A stretch of 64,000 nucleotides of DNA from contig PBAL01000029.1 of assembly GCA_002715965.1 (NCBI GenBank), forward strand, positions 43,039 to 107,038. The letters are read 5' to 3'. The notes beneath the pieces were generated by a model, which worked only from the letters and a program-made list of their open reading frames with translations, searched no databases and was not told where the DNA came from. Below are positions 43,273 through 54,524 of the stretch, in pieces. Position 1 is the first letter of the stretch; each line of letters opens with the position of its first letter. Source of the stretch: Verrucomicrobiales bacterium. GTDB lineage: Bacteria; Verrucomicrobiota; Verrucomicrobiia; Limisphaerales; JAYPXF01. The position numbers were made by a program, and so were the translations under genes.

Positions 43273-45309
43273 TCAATCGACAAAAACAAACTCGTTCGAA
43301 GTCAGCAGGGTCTTCACGAAACTGGACCACGCTCCATGCGCCCGATCCCTGCCCGGTATTCCTTCCTGACCCAAGAGTTCCGCGTAACGTCCAATATAGC
43401 CGTGCGCACGTTTGACCTCGGCAGTAGTTGGTTCACGGGACAAAACTCGTGTGTAAGCTGAGTGAACCCGTCGCGTTGGATCACGCTCGGCATCCAGCAG
43501 CGCACTCGCCAATCCCTTCGCCTGCTCATTCACAAACTCACTGTTCGACATGAACAAGGCCTGGAGCGGAACGGTGGATCGATCACGTCTGGCAGTCGTC
43601 GCGCTGGTGTCCGGTCCATTGAAAATCGCAAGATACGGATGCGGGTGAAGGCGCTGCACCATCAGGTAGACACTGCGGTGTTTCGATGGATAGACCGCCT
43701 TGAACTGGTGGTGCGCAGTGAATCTCCAATACTTCTTCCCGGGAAACGGATGCGGCCCGGGCCGCTTGAGATCCAGGTTCTCACCGAGCAACAACATCGA
43801 ATCACGAATCGCCTCAGCATCCAGCCGTCGCCGATCGAAACGCCAGTAAGTTGCATTGTCCGAATCCTTGGCTGCATTCACCACGTTGTGATGGCTCGCA
43901 AGCTGCCAGGTCTTGGAACTCATGATCAGGCGATGCATCGCCTTGATCGACCAACCGCTGCGGATGAACTCGTTCGCCAACCAATCCAACAGTCTCGGAT
44001 GCGAAGGCGTTTCGCCATTGAGACCAAAGTTTGACGGGGTAGACACAATCGGTTTTCCGAAGTGGTGTTGCCAGATGCGATTCATCATTACGCGAGCCGT
44101 CAGCGGATTCTTGGTGCTGGTCAACCATTCTGCCAACTGTAGGCGGCCGCTTCCCCTGGGAGGAATGGGGCCGAGCTCACCGCCAATGAACGCGGGAATG
44201 TGTGGGTCCACTTTGTCACCACGGTTCCTCGGATTACCGAGCTTATGGATGTAGGTATCCTTTGCTTTCCGCTTCTCGAGGACGGCATAAGCCATGGGCG
44301 CCATTCGCGAAGGCGACTTCGCGTCGATCTCGTCCAACTTGAGCTGATCGGATTTGGGATCCACCTTCGCCTTGATGCGGTTCTTCAATCGTTCGATCTC
44401 CGTCTGATGTTTCGCGAAGTAGTCCCTGTCCTTCGGTTCGAGGATCGATGGATGCACCCTGGGCGCGAAATACTTCTGAACTTTCACCGCTTCACCACCG
44501 GGAAAAGGATAGGCCGTGCGATCAAAGAAGGCATACAATCCGTAGTAATCCTTCATCGAAGTGGGATCGTACTTGTGATCGTGGCAACGCGCGCAACTGA
44601 AACCAACACCCATGACGACCTTGCCCATCGTATCCAGCGTGTCTTCGATGATGAGATGCATATCTTCCAGATCGTCGGTCCCAAAACGCTTGGCTTGCGC
44701 CAAGAAGCCAGTGGCGATCAGGCGCTCGGCATAGTCTTCTGGCTTACCCGCGCGACCAATGATGTCTCCGGCAATCTGTTCCTTGATAAATTGATCGTAT
44801 GGTTTGTCTGCATTGAAACTGTCGATCACGTAGTCGCGATAGAGGTAGGCCTGAGGAATCGGGTAGTCGGAGTTCTCTCCCGCAGTATCGGCATAGCGGG
44901 CCAGATCCAGCCAATGCCTGCCCCAGCGCTCACCGTAGCGGGGCGACTCCAATAATTCGTCGACCAGTTCTGCGAACGACTGCCCGCTCCCTCCAGCGAC
45001 AAACGCGCCCACACGATCCGGCTTCGGCGGGAGACCGATCAGATCGAAATAGGCGCGACGAATGATGGTTCGGCGATCGGCGGATTTGACGGGATCAATT
45101 GACTGCTTTAGTTGCCTCGCCCGAATGAAGCGGTCAATCGGATGATCGCTCAATGCACTGGAAACTTCTGGAGGAATCATTGGAGCCAGATCCTGAAACG
45201 CCCAATGCCCCTTTTTAGCCGCACCCAACACCGGGGCAAATGAAACGACCAGCGCAAGCCACATTAACAAGGGTTTTCTCAGCATTTCAGTGCGCAAGGA
45301 TTCTAGCAT
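43273..45309 (-). CDS. DUF1549/DUF1553 (PSCyt2/PSD1) secreted protein
   Basis: The protein has 678 residues from the ATG at 45309; Met at 45285 is also possible and would sit closer to the signal peptide MLRKPLLMWLALVVSFAPVL. The DUF1549 part (HPIDRFIRARQLKQSIDPVK to RHWLDLARYADTAGENSDYP) contains IMVGVGFSCARCHDHKYDP-like cytochrome/peptidyl sequence with a CxxCH motif in CARCHDHKYDP. The C-terminal DUF1553 part is marked by RVMMNRIWQHHFGKPIVSTP and RRLDAEAIRDSMLLLG. The CARCH site suggests covalent heme binding. It is followed directly by the DUF1501 partner gene. Confidence 0.92.
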   Translation of the reverse strand: MLESLRTEMLRKPLLMWLALVVSFAPVLGAAKKGHWAFQDLAPMIPPEVSSALSDHPIDRFIRARQLKQSIDPVKSADRRTIIRRAYFDLIGLPPKPDRVGAFVAGGSGQSFAELVDELLESPRYGERWGRHWLDLARYADTAGENSDYPIPQAYLYRDYVIDSFNADKPYDQFIKEQIAGDIIGRAGKPEDYAERLIATGFLAQAKRFGTDDLEDMHLIIEDTLDTMGKVVMGVGFSCARCHDHKYDPTSMKDYYGLYAFFDRTAYPFPGGEAVKVQKYFAPRVHPSILEPKDRDYFAKHQTEIERLKNRIKAKVDPKSDQLKLDEIDAKSPSRMAPMAYAVLEKRKAKDTYIHKLGNPRNRGDKVDPHIPAFIGGELGPIPPRGSGRLQLAEWLTSTKNPLTARVMMNRIWQHHFGKPIVSTPSNFGLNGETPSHPRLLDWLANEFIRSGWSIKAMHRLIMSSKTWQLASHHNVVNAAKDSDNATYWRFDRRRLDAEAIRDSMLLLGENLDLKRPGPHPFPGKKYWRFTAHHQFKAVYPSKHRSVYLMVQRLHPHPYLAIFNGPDTSATTARRDRSTVPLQALFMSNSEFVNEQAKGLASALLDAERDPTRRVHSAYTRVLSREPTTAEVKRAHGYIGRYAELLGQEGIPGRDRAHGAWSSFVKTLLTSNEFVFVD

Positions 45310-45388
45310 GATAGACAGACATGGGAAGTGGTTAGACGGACTGTCTCCGATAATGTTTCCATCATGTTCGCTGTGGGATAGTCGCATC

Positions 45389-45542
45389 ATGAAACTTCGA
45401 ATCGACAATCTGCTCGCTGCCAGTCTGGTCGTTGCATTTATCGCGATCACAGCTGCCTCAATCGCAGCGGACGCCCGCCAACGGGCAGAAGAGGGACGCG
45501 GGCCGTCGCTCGCCATCGACGATTCCGGCTGTTTCCCTTGTC

Positions 45543-45556
<14 letters not shown>
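45389..45556 (+). CDS. Short ORF with signal peptide, possibly a gene fragment
   Basis: From the ATG at 45389 the 55-codon frame encodes a good signal peptide (LLAASLVVAFIAITAASIAA) and then ADARQRAEEGRGPSLAIDDS before ending CFPCLSTS. It lies in the gap between two leftward genes and overlaps the end of the beta-lactamase-like gene by 14 bases. It may be the truncated start of a lost secreted protein; no family is recognised. Confidence 0.3.
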
Positions 45557-48801
<3,245 letters not shown>

Positions 48802-48832
48802 CACCTCGAATCCTCGATCAACGCACCGACTT

Positions 48833-49519
48833 ATGCCCTCGCGGCTGAACGAACTCCTCGAACATTACTCCCGAACGCTTTCCGATGGTCGTCTGTCCCG
48901 CGGAGAAAGAAGAGCGATCGAAGCCATACTCGCCGACGCCGGATTCGACACCCACCAGAAGGCAAACCTTCAGTCCCGCCTGTTCAAGCTTGCCAAATCA
49001 CGCGTAAAAAGCGCCAGGGCACACGATGCATTCGACTGGCTGCAGGACGCACTCAAAACCATTCCGAATAAGGAAACGCGGCAGACCGTTTCCAAAGTAT
49101 TCTTCTCTCCCGGCGACCGATGCCTCAAGGCGATCAACAGTCTCATCGGCATGGCACGCCAGAAGGTGGACATCTGTGTGTTCACCATCACGGATAACCG
49201 AATCACCGATGCGATCAAACGTGCCGACAGGCACGGCATTCGCATCCGCGTCATCACCGACAACGACAAATCCCACGACGCCGGCTCCGATATCCAAGAG
49301 CTTCGTCGCTCCGGAATCCCCGTACGCATGGACCCCACTCCGGATCACATGCATCACAAATTCGCGGTCGTCGACAACAACACGGTCATCACCGGTAGCT
49401 ACAACTGGACCCGCAGCGCGGCCACGCGAAATTTCGAAAACCTCCTCGTCACCGACGAGCCAAAAATCGTCAAAGCCTACGTGAAAGAATTCACACACCT
49501 CTGGCGCGAATTTGCCTGA
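48833..49519 (+). CDS. Phospholipase-D-superfamily nuclease with helical N-terminal domain
   Basis: The 228-residue protein has one HxKx4D motif (H174, K176, D181) in MHHKFAVVDNNTVITGSYNW, then TRSAATRNFENL, the signature of Nuc/ZUC-type single-domain PLD nucleases, which act as dimers on nucleic acids. Residues 1-80 form an all-helical unit (LSDGRLSRGERRAIEAILAD, AHDAFDWLQDALKTI) that looks TerB-like and is not part of the catalytic fold. No signal peptide or membrane helix is seen, unlike periplasmic Nuc. It lies 31 bases after ligA on the same strand, which suggests a DNA-repair setting (inference). Confidence 0.85.
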   Translation: MPSRLNELLEHYSRTLSDGRLSRGERRAIEAILADAGFDTHQKANLQSRLFKLAKSRVKSARAHDAFDWLQDALKTIPNKETRQTVSKVFFSPGDRCLKAINSLIGMARQKVDICVFTITDNRITDAIKRADRHGIRIRVITDNDKSHDAGSDIQELRRSGIPVRMDPTPDHMHHKFAVVDNNTVITGSYNWTRSAATRNFENLLVTDEPKIVKAYVKEFTHLWREFA

Positions 49520-49532
49520 GGCATACCAACAT

Positions 49533-49561
49533 CGGGAGCGCGACGTTTACGTCGCTTCAAT
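49533..49561 (+). repeat. Left unit of a paired palindromic repeat
   Basis: The unit reads GGGAGCGCGACG at its start and CGTCGCTTCAAT at its end, with its own inner hairpin (CGACG, TTTA, CGTCG). The complementary unit in inverted orientation is at 49616-49644, together making a two-hairpin, BIME-like structure in the ligA-nuclease/rnhA gap. Confidence 0.75.
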
Positions 49562-49615
49562 GTGGCGGGACAGAAACCATCTGTAACTTTGTCCACGCTG
49601 CTCTGATGGGAGGAA

Positions 49616-49644
49616 ATTGAAGCGGCCTGAAGGCCGCGCTCCGA
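49616..49644 (-). repeat. Right unit of a paired palindromic repeat
   Basis: The unit reads ATTGAAGCGGCC at its start and GGCCGCGCTCC at its end, with an inner hairpin (CGGCC, TGAA, GGCCG). It is the inverted counterpart of 49533-49561; the outer nine or so bases at each side match, and the hairpin stem is changed in a compensating way. Confidence 0.75.
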
Positions 49645-49677
49645 TTCGGATATTCGCACTGGTATTGCCGCTCAGGG

Positions 49678-49697
49678 AATTTCGTGTGTTTAGTGCG
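49678..49697. repeat. Possible copy of a TTTCGTGTGTTTCGTG-type repeat
   Basis: AATTTCGTGTGTTTAGTGCG resembles a repeated TTTCGTG motif seen again at 56963-56990. It lies between the paired palindrome and the end of rnhA. Confidence 0.35.
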
Positions 49698-49708
49698 CGA
49701 CAAAAACT

Positions 49709-50245
49709 CTACAACTTGAACTCAGACTGCGGCCGTCCCCTCTCGCGAAACTCCGTCAACGCAGCCTTCAACTGTTGCGGCGAGGACTCCTCCTTGAGCT
49801 TCTCAACCGCCAAACCCGCCAATTCATCGCAGCGTTCGTTCTCCGCCTGACCTGCGTGCCCTTTCACCCAACGCCAAGTCACGCTGTGCTTCGAAACGAG
49901 TTCATCCAACTCCTTCCACAGATCCGCGTTCTTGACTGTCCTCCGCTCCTGCGTCAACCAACCATTGCGTTTCCAGTTCTTCACCCAACGTTCGATGCCG
50001 TTCTTCAAGTATTCAGAATCAGTATGAAGCTCGACCTTGCACGCCGATTTCAGTGCACGAAGTGATTCAATTGCGGCCTGCAATTCCATCCGATTGTTGG
50101 TTGTTGCCGGATCCGCACCGCTGAGTTCCTTGCGATGCTCGCCATATTGCAGGACGGCAGCCCAGCCACCGGGCCCCGGGTTCCCATGACAGGCTCCGTC
50201 AGTAAAGATCGTAACTTCCTTCACCGGGTCTGATTGAGATGCCAA
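49709..50245 (-). CDS. rnhA: Ribonuclease HI
   Basis: The 178-residue enzyme removes RNA from RNA-DNA hybrids. The catalytic acidic residues are in [16 protein letters not shown] (Asp), [15 protein letters not shown] (Glu), [17 protein letters not shown] (Asp) and NERCDELA (Asp), and [13 protein letters not shown] is the usual handle after-helix. The C-terminal tail of about 30 residues ([20 protein letters not shown]) is extra. GTG at 50224 is an alternative start; it would overlap the sulfatase stop as GTGA, which fits local style, while the listed ATG overlaps that gene by 25 bases. Confidence 0.96.
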   Translation of the reverse strand: MASQSDPVKEVTIFTDGACHGNPGPGGWAAVLQYGEHRKELSGADPATTNNRMELQAAIESLRALKSACKVELHTDSEYLKNGIERWVKNWKRNGWLTQERRTVKNADLWKELDELVSKHSVTWRWVKGHAGQAENERCDELAGLAVEKLKEESSPQQLKAALTEFRERGRPQSEFKL

Positions 50246-51594
50246 TCCGCTCCATCGGCCATGATGCTGTCATTGATCTTGAGCAATTTGGCTTTCAGCT
50301 TCTTTAACAGCTCAGGCTTCTTTGCCGAAAGGTCCGTCGTCTGGTTTGGATCCGCCTTGAGATCGAAGAGCTGATAGTTGCGATATCGACCCTTCTTGAT
50401 CGTGGGAATCCACTCCTCCTTGAACATGTTGTTTGAGGACATCTCGTAACCACGCTCAGCCACCAGCGAGAAGTTCCCGTCCCGCATCGCCACAATCGGC
50501 TTGGATCGTTGCAGGTGCCAGAACAGCGGCTGATGCCGATCGAACCTCCCCTTCCCAGTCAGGATGGCCGAAAGATCACTGCCGTCATGATGCACCTTGG
50601 GTTTCTCAAGCCCGAGCAAGCCGCAGACCGTGGGCAACACATCAACCAATCCGGCTGGCTCCTGCGAAACTGATCCACGCTTGATCTTGCCCGGCCAATG
50701 AAAAATACCCGGCACGCGAATCCCGCCTTCCCAGTTCACGCCCTTGCGACCGCGCAAGCCGCCCGTGCGATCATCCCGATAGCTGCCATTGTCTGAGGCG
50801 TAAATGATCAGGGTGTTTTTCGCGGGAGCGACCTGTTTGAGCTTCTCCAGCAGACGCGCGACTGCCCGGTCGGTGTTGTCAATCGTGCCGGAGTAGATCG
50901 CTGCCCTGTCTCTCAACTTCCCGTAATCGGAGACTATCTTGTCAGGTGCGGCAATCGGCGCATGTGGTTCGTGAAACCAGACGTTCAGGAAGAACGGCTT
51001 GTCCGCGTCGCGATGCTTGTCGAGCCAGACCATCGCCTCATCGACCACCAACTGGCAGGCATATCCTTTCATGGGACCAACCGGCTTTCCGTTGCGAATG
51101 AAATTGTCCGGATTCTTGTGACTGGGCGAAGCGTTGTTCCAGGTCGCAAACCAATAGTCGAAACCATGGTTGTCCGGCGTGGGCTTGTTCCGCGTTTCTG
51201 TCGGCAATCCAAGGTGCCACTTGCCCACGTGCGCCGTGGAGTATCCGGCTTTCTTCAGAATCTCCGCCAAGGTAATTTCGCGCAGAAGAAGATGAGAATT
51301 TTGACTGGCGTCATGAATCCAGCTGTAAACACCGGCACGAATATGATGGCGCCCCGTCAGCAACACTGCCCGTGATGGCGAACAAACGGCGCAGCCTGAG
51401 TAAAACGTCTGGAAACGCGTTCCGCCCTTCGCCAAGCCATCCAAGGCGGGAGTCTTCACCGGTCCGTCGTAGCAACCGATGTCCTGGTAACCCAAGTCAT
51501 CGGCCAACAGCATCACAACGTTTGGACGGGCTGCATGGGCCAACGAAGCGATGAAGAAAAGGGCGAGGGTGAGCTTGCACTTCAGATCGAACAT
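50221..51594 (-). CDS. Secreted sulfatase (arylsulfatase A-like)
   Basis: The protein has 457 residues from the ATG at 51594, which directly precedes a signal peptide ([16 protein letters not shown]); the open frame extends to 51771 without relation to the family. The motif C71-S-P-S-R is preceded by GCAV and followed by [13 protein letters not shown], and the metal site is [32 protein letters not shown] and [20 protein letters not shown] are typical of the arylsulfatase/N-acetylgalactosamine-6-sulfatase branch. It ends on the start of rnhA. Confidence 0.93.
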   Translation of the reverse strand: MFDLKCKLTLALFFIASLAHAARPNVVMLLADDLGYQDIGCYDGPVKTPALDGLAKGGTRFQTFYSGCAVCSPSRAVLLTGRHHIRAGVYSWIHDASQNSHLLLREITLAEILKKAGYSTAHVGKWHLGLPTETRNKPTPDNHGFDYWFATWNNASPSHKNPDNFIRNGKPVGPMKGYACQLVVDEAMVWLDKHRDADKPFFLNVWFHEPHAPIAAPDKIVSDYGKLRDRAAIYSGTIDNTDRAVARLLEKLKQVAPAKNTLIIYASDNGSYRDDRTGGLRGRKGVNWEGGIRVPGIFHWPGKIKRGSVSQEPAGLVDVLPTVCGLLGLEKPKVHHDGSDLSAILTGKGRFDRHQPLFWHLQRSKPIVAMRDGNFSLVAERGYEMSSNNMFKEEWIPTIKKGRYRNYQLFDLKADPNQTTDLSAKKPELLKKLKAKLLKINDSIMADGADWHLNQTR

Positions 51595-51690
51595 GCACAG
51601 AGGATGAATCGTACAATCCGGAGTGGCAACGTCCTTCACATAAGCGCTGATTGACACTCCCCGGAACCAGGATGCACCGTCATTTCGCGC

Positions 51691-52575
51691 ATGCAGCCAA
51701 AGCGAATCGCGATCTTGGGTTCTATTCTCGTGGGAATTCCCCTCATCCTGAGCGTGTTGTGGGCTCCCCAAAGATCGGTCGGCATCCCTTACCCCGCCAA
51801 CAATGGCTATGAGGATTTTCTCCGCGCCGTCCCATTAGTCTCGAAAAGCATCCCAGAGCTCCATTCCACCAACGTCACCGAATGGCAGTCGTTCATCACT
51901 TCGAACCGCGTTGCCATGACACACGTACGGGCCGGTCTCGGCAAATCATGCCTGTCCAGCAACAGGTATGATTTCAAAACCACCGACCTCATTTCCATGA
52001 TCGGCGCGTTCAAGTACATCGGCCATACGTTTCGCGCTGAAGCCATTGTCGCCCTGCACGAAGATCGGACCAATGACGCGGTGGCAGCCACGATGGAAGG
52101 GATGAGGTTCGCGAACGAGTCCAGCCGAGGCGGGGTGATCATCGAGGCATCCCTGGCCATGGCCGTCGAAAAGATCGTTCTCGAACGATTTACTCCCACG
52201 ATCGCCGACCTCGATCAGGGAAACACTGCATTTGCCCTTTCAAATCTGTTGAAACTCGATGAATCAGCACCGGCAATCGAAGGCTTCTTCGAAAGGGAAG
52301 AACAAGTCCGTCACCAGTTCGCCGACCGGTGGCAATACCTGCTTTATCGCGTGGGCGTAGGCCGAAAGACGATTCGCGACAACGAAGACCGGTTTCGCAA
52401 GGCGTTTCAACAATCTGTGGTGAAGCGGAAGAAGGTCGTCATCAGACTTGCGAAGCGAATGCATGAACTGACGCATGGCAAGCCGGCCGCCAGTTGGTCG
52501 GATGTCGTTCCTGAATTCGTCCCCGCTCCTTTAATCGATCCATCGACCGAACGACCGGTTCGATTCACCCCGTAG
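51691..52575 (+). CDS. Membrane-anchored protein of unknown function
   Basis: This 294-residue protein has one N-terminal membrane helix (RIAILGSILVGIPLILSVLW) and a helical soluble part outside (YPANNGYEDFLRAVPLVSKS, FRAEAIVALHEDRTNDAVAA, MRFANESSRGGVIIEASLAM), followed by a basic stretch (KRKKVVIRLAKRMHELTHGK). The helical repeats resemble a recurrent verrucomicrobial family in which aging cell-volume-like counts of residues per helix are regular, but I cannot name it. The gene is divergent from the sulfatase, with 97 bases between the starts. Confidence 0.7.
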   Translation: MQPKRIAILGSILVGIPLILSVLWAPQRSVGIPYPANNGYEDFLRAVPLVSKSIPELHSTNVTEWQSFITSNRVAMTHVRAGLGKSCLSSNRYDFKTTDLISMIGAFKYIGHTFRAEAIVALHEDRTNDAVAATMEGMRFANESSRGGVIIEASLAMAVEKIVLERFTPTIADLDQGNTAFALSNLLKLDESAPAIEGFFEREEQVRHQFADRWQYLLYRVGVGRKTIRDNEDRFRKAFQQSVVKRKKVVIRLAKRMHELTHGKPAASWSDVVPEFVPAPLIDPSTERPVRFTP

Positions 52576-52629
52576 CACAGGCGCCTGTTCGATGTATTTA
52601 GGGAGCAGCAACAGGCGGGCCGTCTATTG

Positions 52630-53004
52630 CTACCTTTGCCCCGCTACCGTGCAAAGCTCCACGAAGTATCCATCCGGGTCTTGGACGAAGATCTGCCAAG
52701 CACCATCGGGTCGCGCTTTCTTGGGCAGGAACTGCGCCTTTTCCGCGAACAGATGCGTTTCCCAAGCGTCGATCTCATCGACCATCAATGCAAAGTGAGT
52801 TCTACGATTGTGCGAGTGCACCGGGTGCGTCCGTTCGCCGATAATGTGCAGTTCCTGCCGTGCGCCGAGTCGCATCCAAGCACCAGGAAAATCAAAAGCC
52901 GGTCGCGGAAGCGATTCGAGCTTCAACACCCGGCTGTAAAACTGAACCGATCGCTCGACGTCTTCAACATGGATGGCAACGTGGTTCAACTCGGCAATCT
53001 TCAT
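52630..53004 (-). CDS. VOC-family (glyoxalase-like) protein
   Basis: This 124-residue protein has the paired beta-alpha-beta3 units of vicinal-oxygen-chelate proteins. The metal-ligand positions are His in MKIAELNHVAIHVEDVERSV, His in RRTHFALMVDEIDAWE and Glu in IFVQDPDGYFVELCTVAG, with an extra His near ARQELHIIGERTHP. Substrate unknown; a lactoylglutathione-lyase-like or dioxygenase-like role is possible. It stands alone, 53 bases from the divergent-coded plus-strand neighbour's end. Confidence 0.9.
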   Translation of the reverse strand: MKIAELNHVAIHVEDVERSVQFYSRVLKLESLPRPAFDFPGAWMRLGARQELHIIGERTHPVHSHNRRTHFALMVDEIDAWETHLFAEKAQFLPKKARPDGAWQIFVQDPDGYFVELCTVAGQR

Positions 53005-53085
53005 GCTTTGAAGCTGTCACGTCGTTGCTCGCCACGCGACCATAAACCATTTGGATAACGCCTCCTTGTTCCGCAAACTGTCTAC

Positions 53086-53742
53086 ATGCGCTGCATTGTC
53101 ACCGCCGGCCCGACAATCGAACCGCTGGATGACGTCCGAAGATTGACCAACTTTTCGACCGGAAGTCTGGGCTGCCAGCTCTCCGCGTACCTCACCGAGC
53201 GAAAGCATGACGTGACACTGCTCGTCAGCGAACAGGCAACCTGCCGTGGTGATCGGATCGCATCTGAAGTCCGGCAGTTTTCATCCACAGCGGATTTGCT
53301 CTCCCTAATCCAAGCTCTGGCCACTCCCGAAGTGGGTGCGATTTTCCACGCAGCTGCCGTGAGTGACTTCACGTTCGGCAAGATCTGGGAAGCAGATGAA
53401 GCCGGAACACGGAACGAGTTGTCCGGAGGAAAGGTTTCGTCGCGTTCGGGCAAGCTCCTCGCAGAACTGATTCCCACGCCAAAGATCATCTCGCAACTCC
53501 GTGAATCGTTTCCAAATCAATTATTGTTTGGTTGGAAGTATGAAGTCGACGGTTCTCAATCCGATGTCCTGGAGAAAGCCCGCCGTCAGTTGCGGGAATC
53601 CCACAGCGATTACTGTATCGCCAACGGAGCCGCTTACGGGAGCGGTTTCGGGATAGTGAGGACGGATGAACACGTGCACGCGGAAACACGTGAGGTCTTG
53701 TTCCAGAAACTTGAGGAATTGCTCAGCGCGCAGCCCGACTGA
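53086..53742 (+). CDS. Stand-alone CoaB-like phosphopantothenoylcysteine synthetase domain
   Basis: This 218-residue protein corresponds to the CoaB half of bacterial Coa-BC. CIVTAGPTIEPLDDVRRLTN, the FSTGSLGCQLSAYLTERKHD nucleotide loop, IFHAAAVSDFTFGKIW and the late KARRQLRESHSDYCIANGAA match the synthetase that couples cysteine to 4'-phosphopantothenate. No CoaC (flavin decarboxylase) domain is fused or adjacent. The start is at ATG 53086, with the VOC gene divergent on the left; the end overlaps the next leftward gene by 20 bases in a tail-to-tail arrangement. Confidence 0.82.
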   Translation: MRCIVTAGPTIEPLDDVRRLTNFSTGSLGCQLSAYLTERKHDVTLLVSEQATCRGDRIASEVRQFSSTADLLSLIQALATPEVGAIFHAAAVSDFTFGKIWEADEAGTRNELSGGKVSSRSGKLLAELIPTPKIISQLRESFPNQLLFGWKYEVDGSQSDVLEKARRQLRESHSDYCIANGAAYGSGFGIVRTDEHVHAETREVLFQKLEELLSAQPD

Positions 53743-54445
53743 AGCTGATGGAATCGCGCAGGCGTTTATTGTCAGCACGGATACGGGAAACCAATGTCTT
53801 GCAGACCGCACTTAGGAACGGGGTCGCAAGATCCGGCGCTTCCTTGGTCAGCCGCTTGAAATCGTCCACCGACACTTTCAAAACTGTGGAATGTTCGTTG
53901 GCCACGACGTCGGCGGACCGAGGCCCGTGATCAAAAAGCGAGATGTCACCGAAGAACTCTCCAGCCCGCAGCGTTGCCAGCACCGTTTCCTTGCCGCTGA
54001 TCATCTGGCGAACGCGGACCTCCCCTTCCAACAACATGAACATCGCATCGCCTCGTTCACCTTGTTTCACCACGGTGTGGAATTGGGAGGCCTTTTGCAC
54101 TTCCATGAACTGAGCAAAGCGACCGATCTCCTGATCGTTCATCTCCCCGAGAATCTTCACACGTCGCAGTTGTCCCGGCTTGATGCCGGCAACCAGTGGA
54201 GCGTGAGGTTGAGCAATGCCAGCTTTGGCATCCTTCCCACGAAAGACTGTGCGAAGTTCACCCATTTCCGCTGCCTTCTCCCACGTATCCCCGGCAACGT
54301 CGAAAATCCAAGTGTCATCCAGGACGCGCTCATCCTTGATCCACGAAACCAGTGTCGGCATGTCGATCGGGCCATAAACGACATCATCGACGGCCCAGAT
54401 CTTGTATCCAGTCCCCTCTTCTATTTCGATTTCCGCCACGCTCAT
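53723..54445 (-). CDS. GYF_2 + cyclic-nucleotide-binding domain protein
   Basis: The protein has 240 residues from the ATG at 54445. A GYF_2-type domain (YKIWAVDDVVYGPIDMPTLV with the W in GDTWEKAAEM, about 13-65) is followed by a linker and a CRP-type cNMP-binding domain (about 100-220). The phosphate-binding cassette is LRAGEFFGDISLFDHGPRSA, preceded by VVKQGERGDAMFMLLEGEVR. No helix-turn-helix follows, so it is probably not a transcription factor. It is convergent with the CoaB-like gene and lies about 80 bases downstream of argS on the same strand. Confidence 0.85.
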   Translation of the reverse strand: MSVAEIEIEEGTGYKIWAVDDVVYGPIDMPTLVSWIKDERVLDDTWIFDVAGDTWEKAAEMGELRTVFRGKDAKAGIAQPHAPLVAGIKPGQLRRVKILGEMNDQEIGRFAQFMEVQKASQFHTVVKQGERGDAMFMLLEGEVRVRQMISGKETVLATLRAGEFFGDISLFDHGPRSADVVANEHSTVLKVSVDDFKRLTKEAPDLATPFLSAVCKTLVSRIRADNKRLRDSISFSRAAR

Positions 54446-54524
54446 GCGGCAAGCGTTATGGCGTGAACCGGTGAATTCTGGAAGCAAATTTCTAACCAAC
54501 AAGCCGTCGGCCAATCAAACGACA

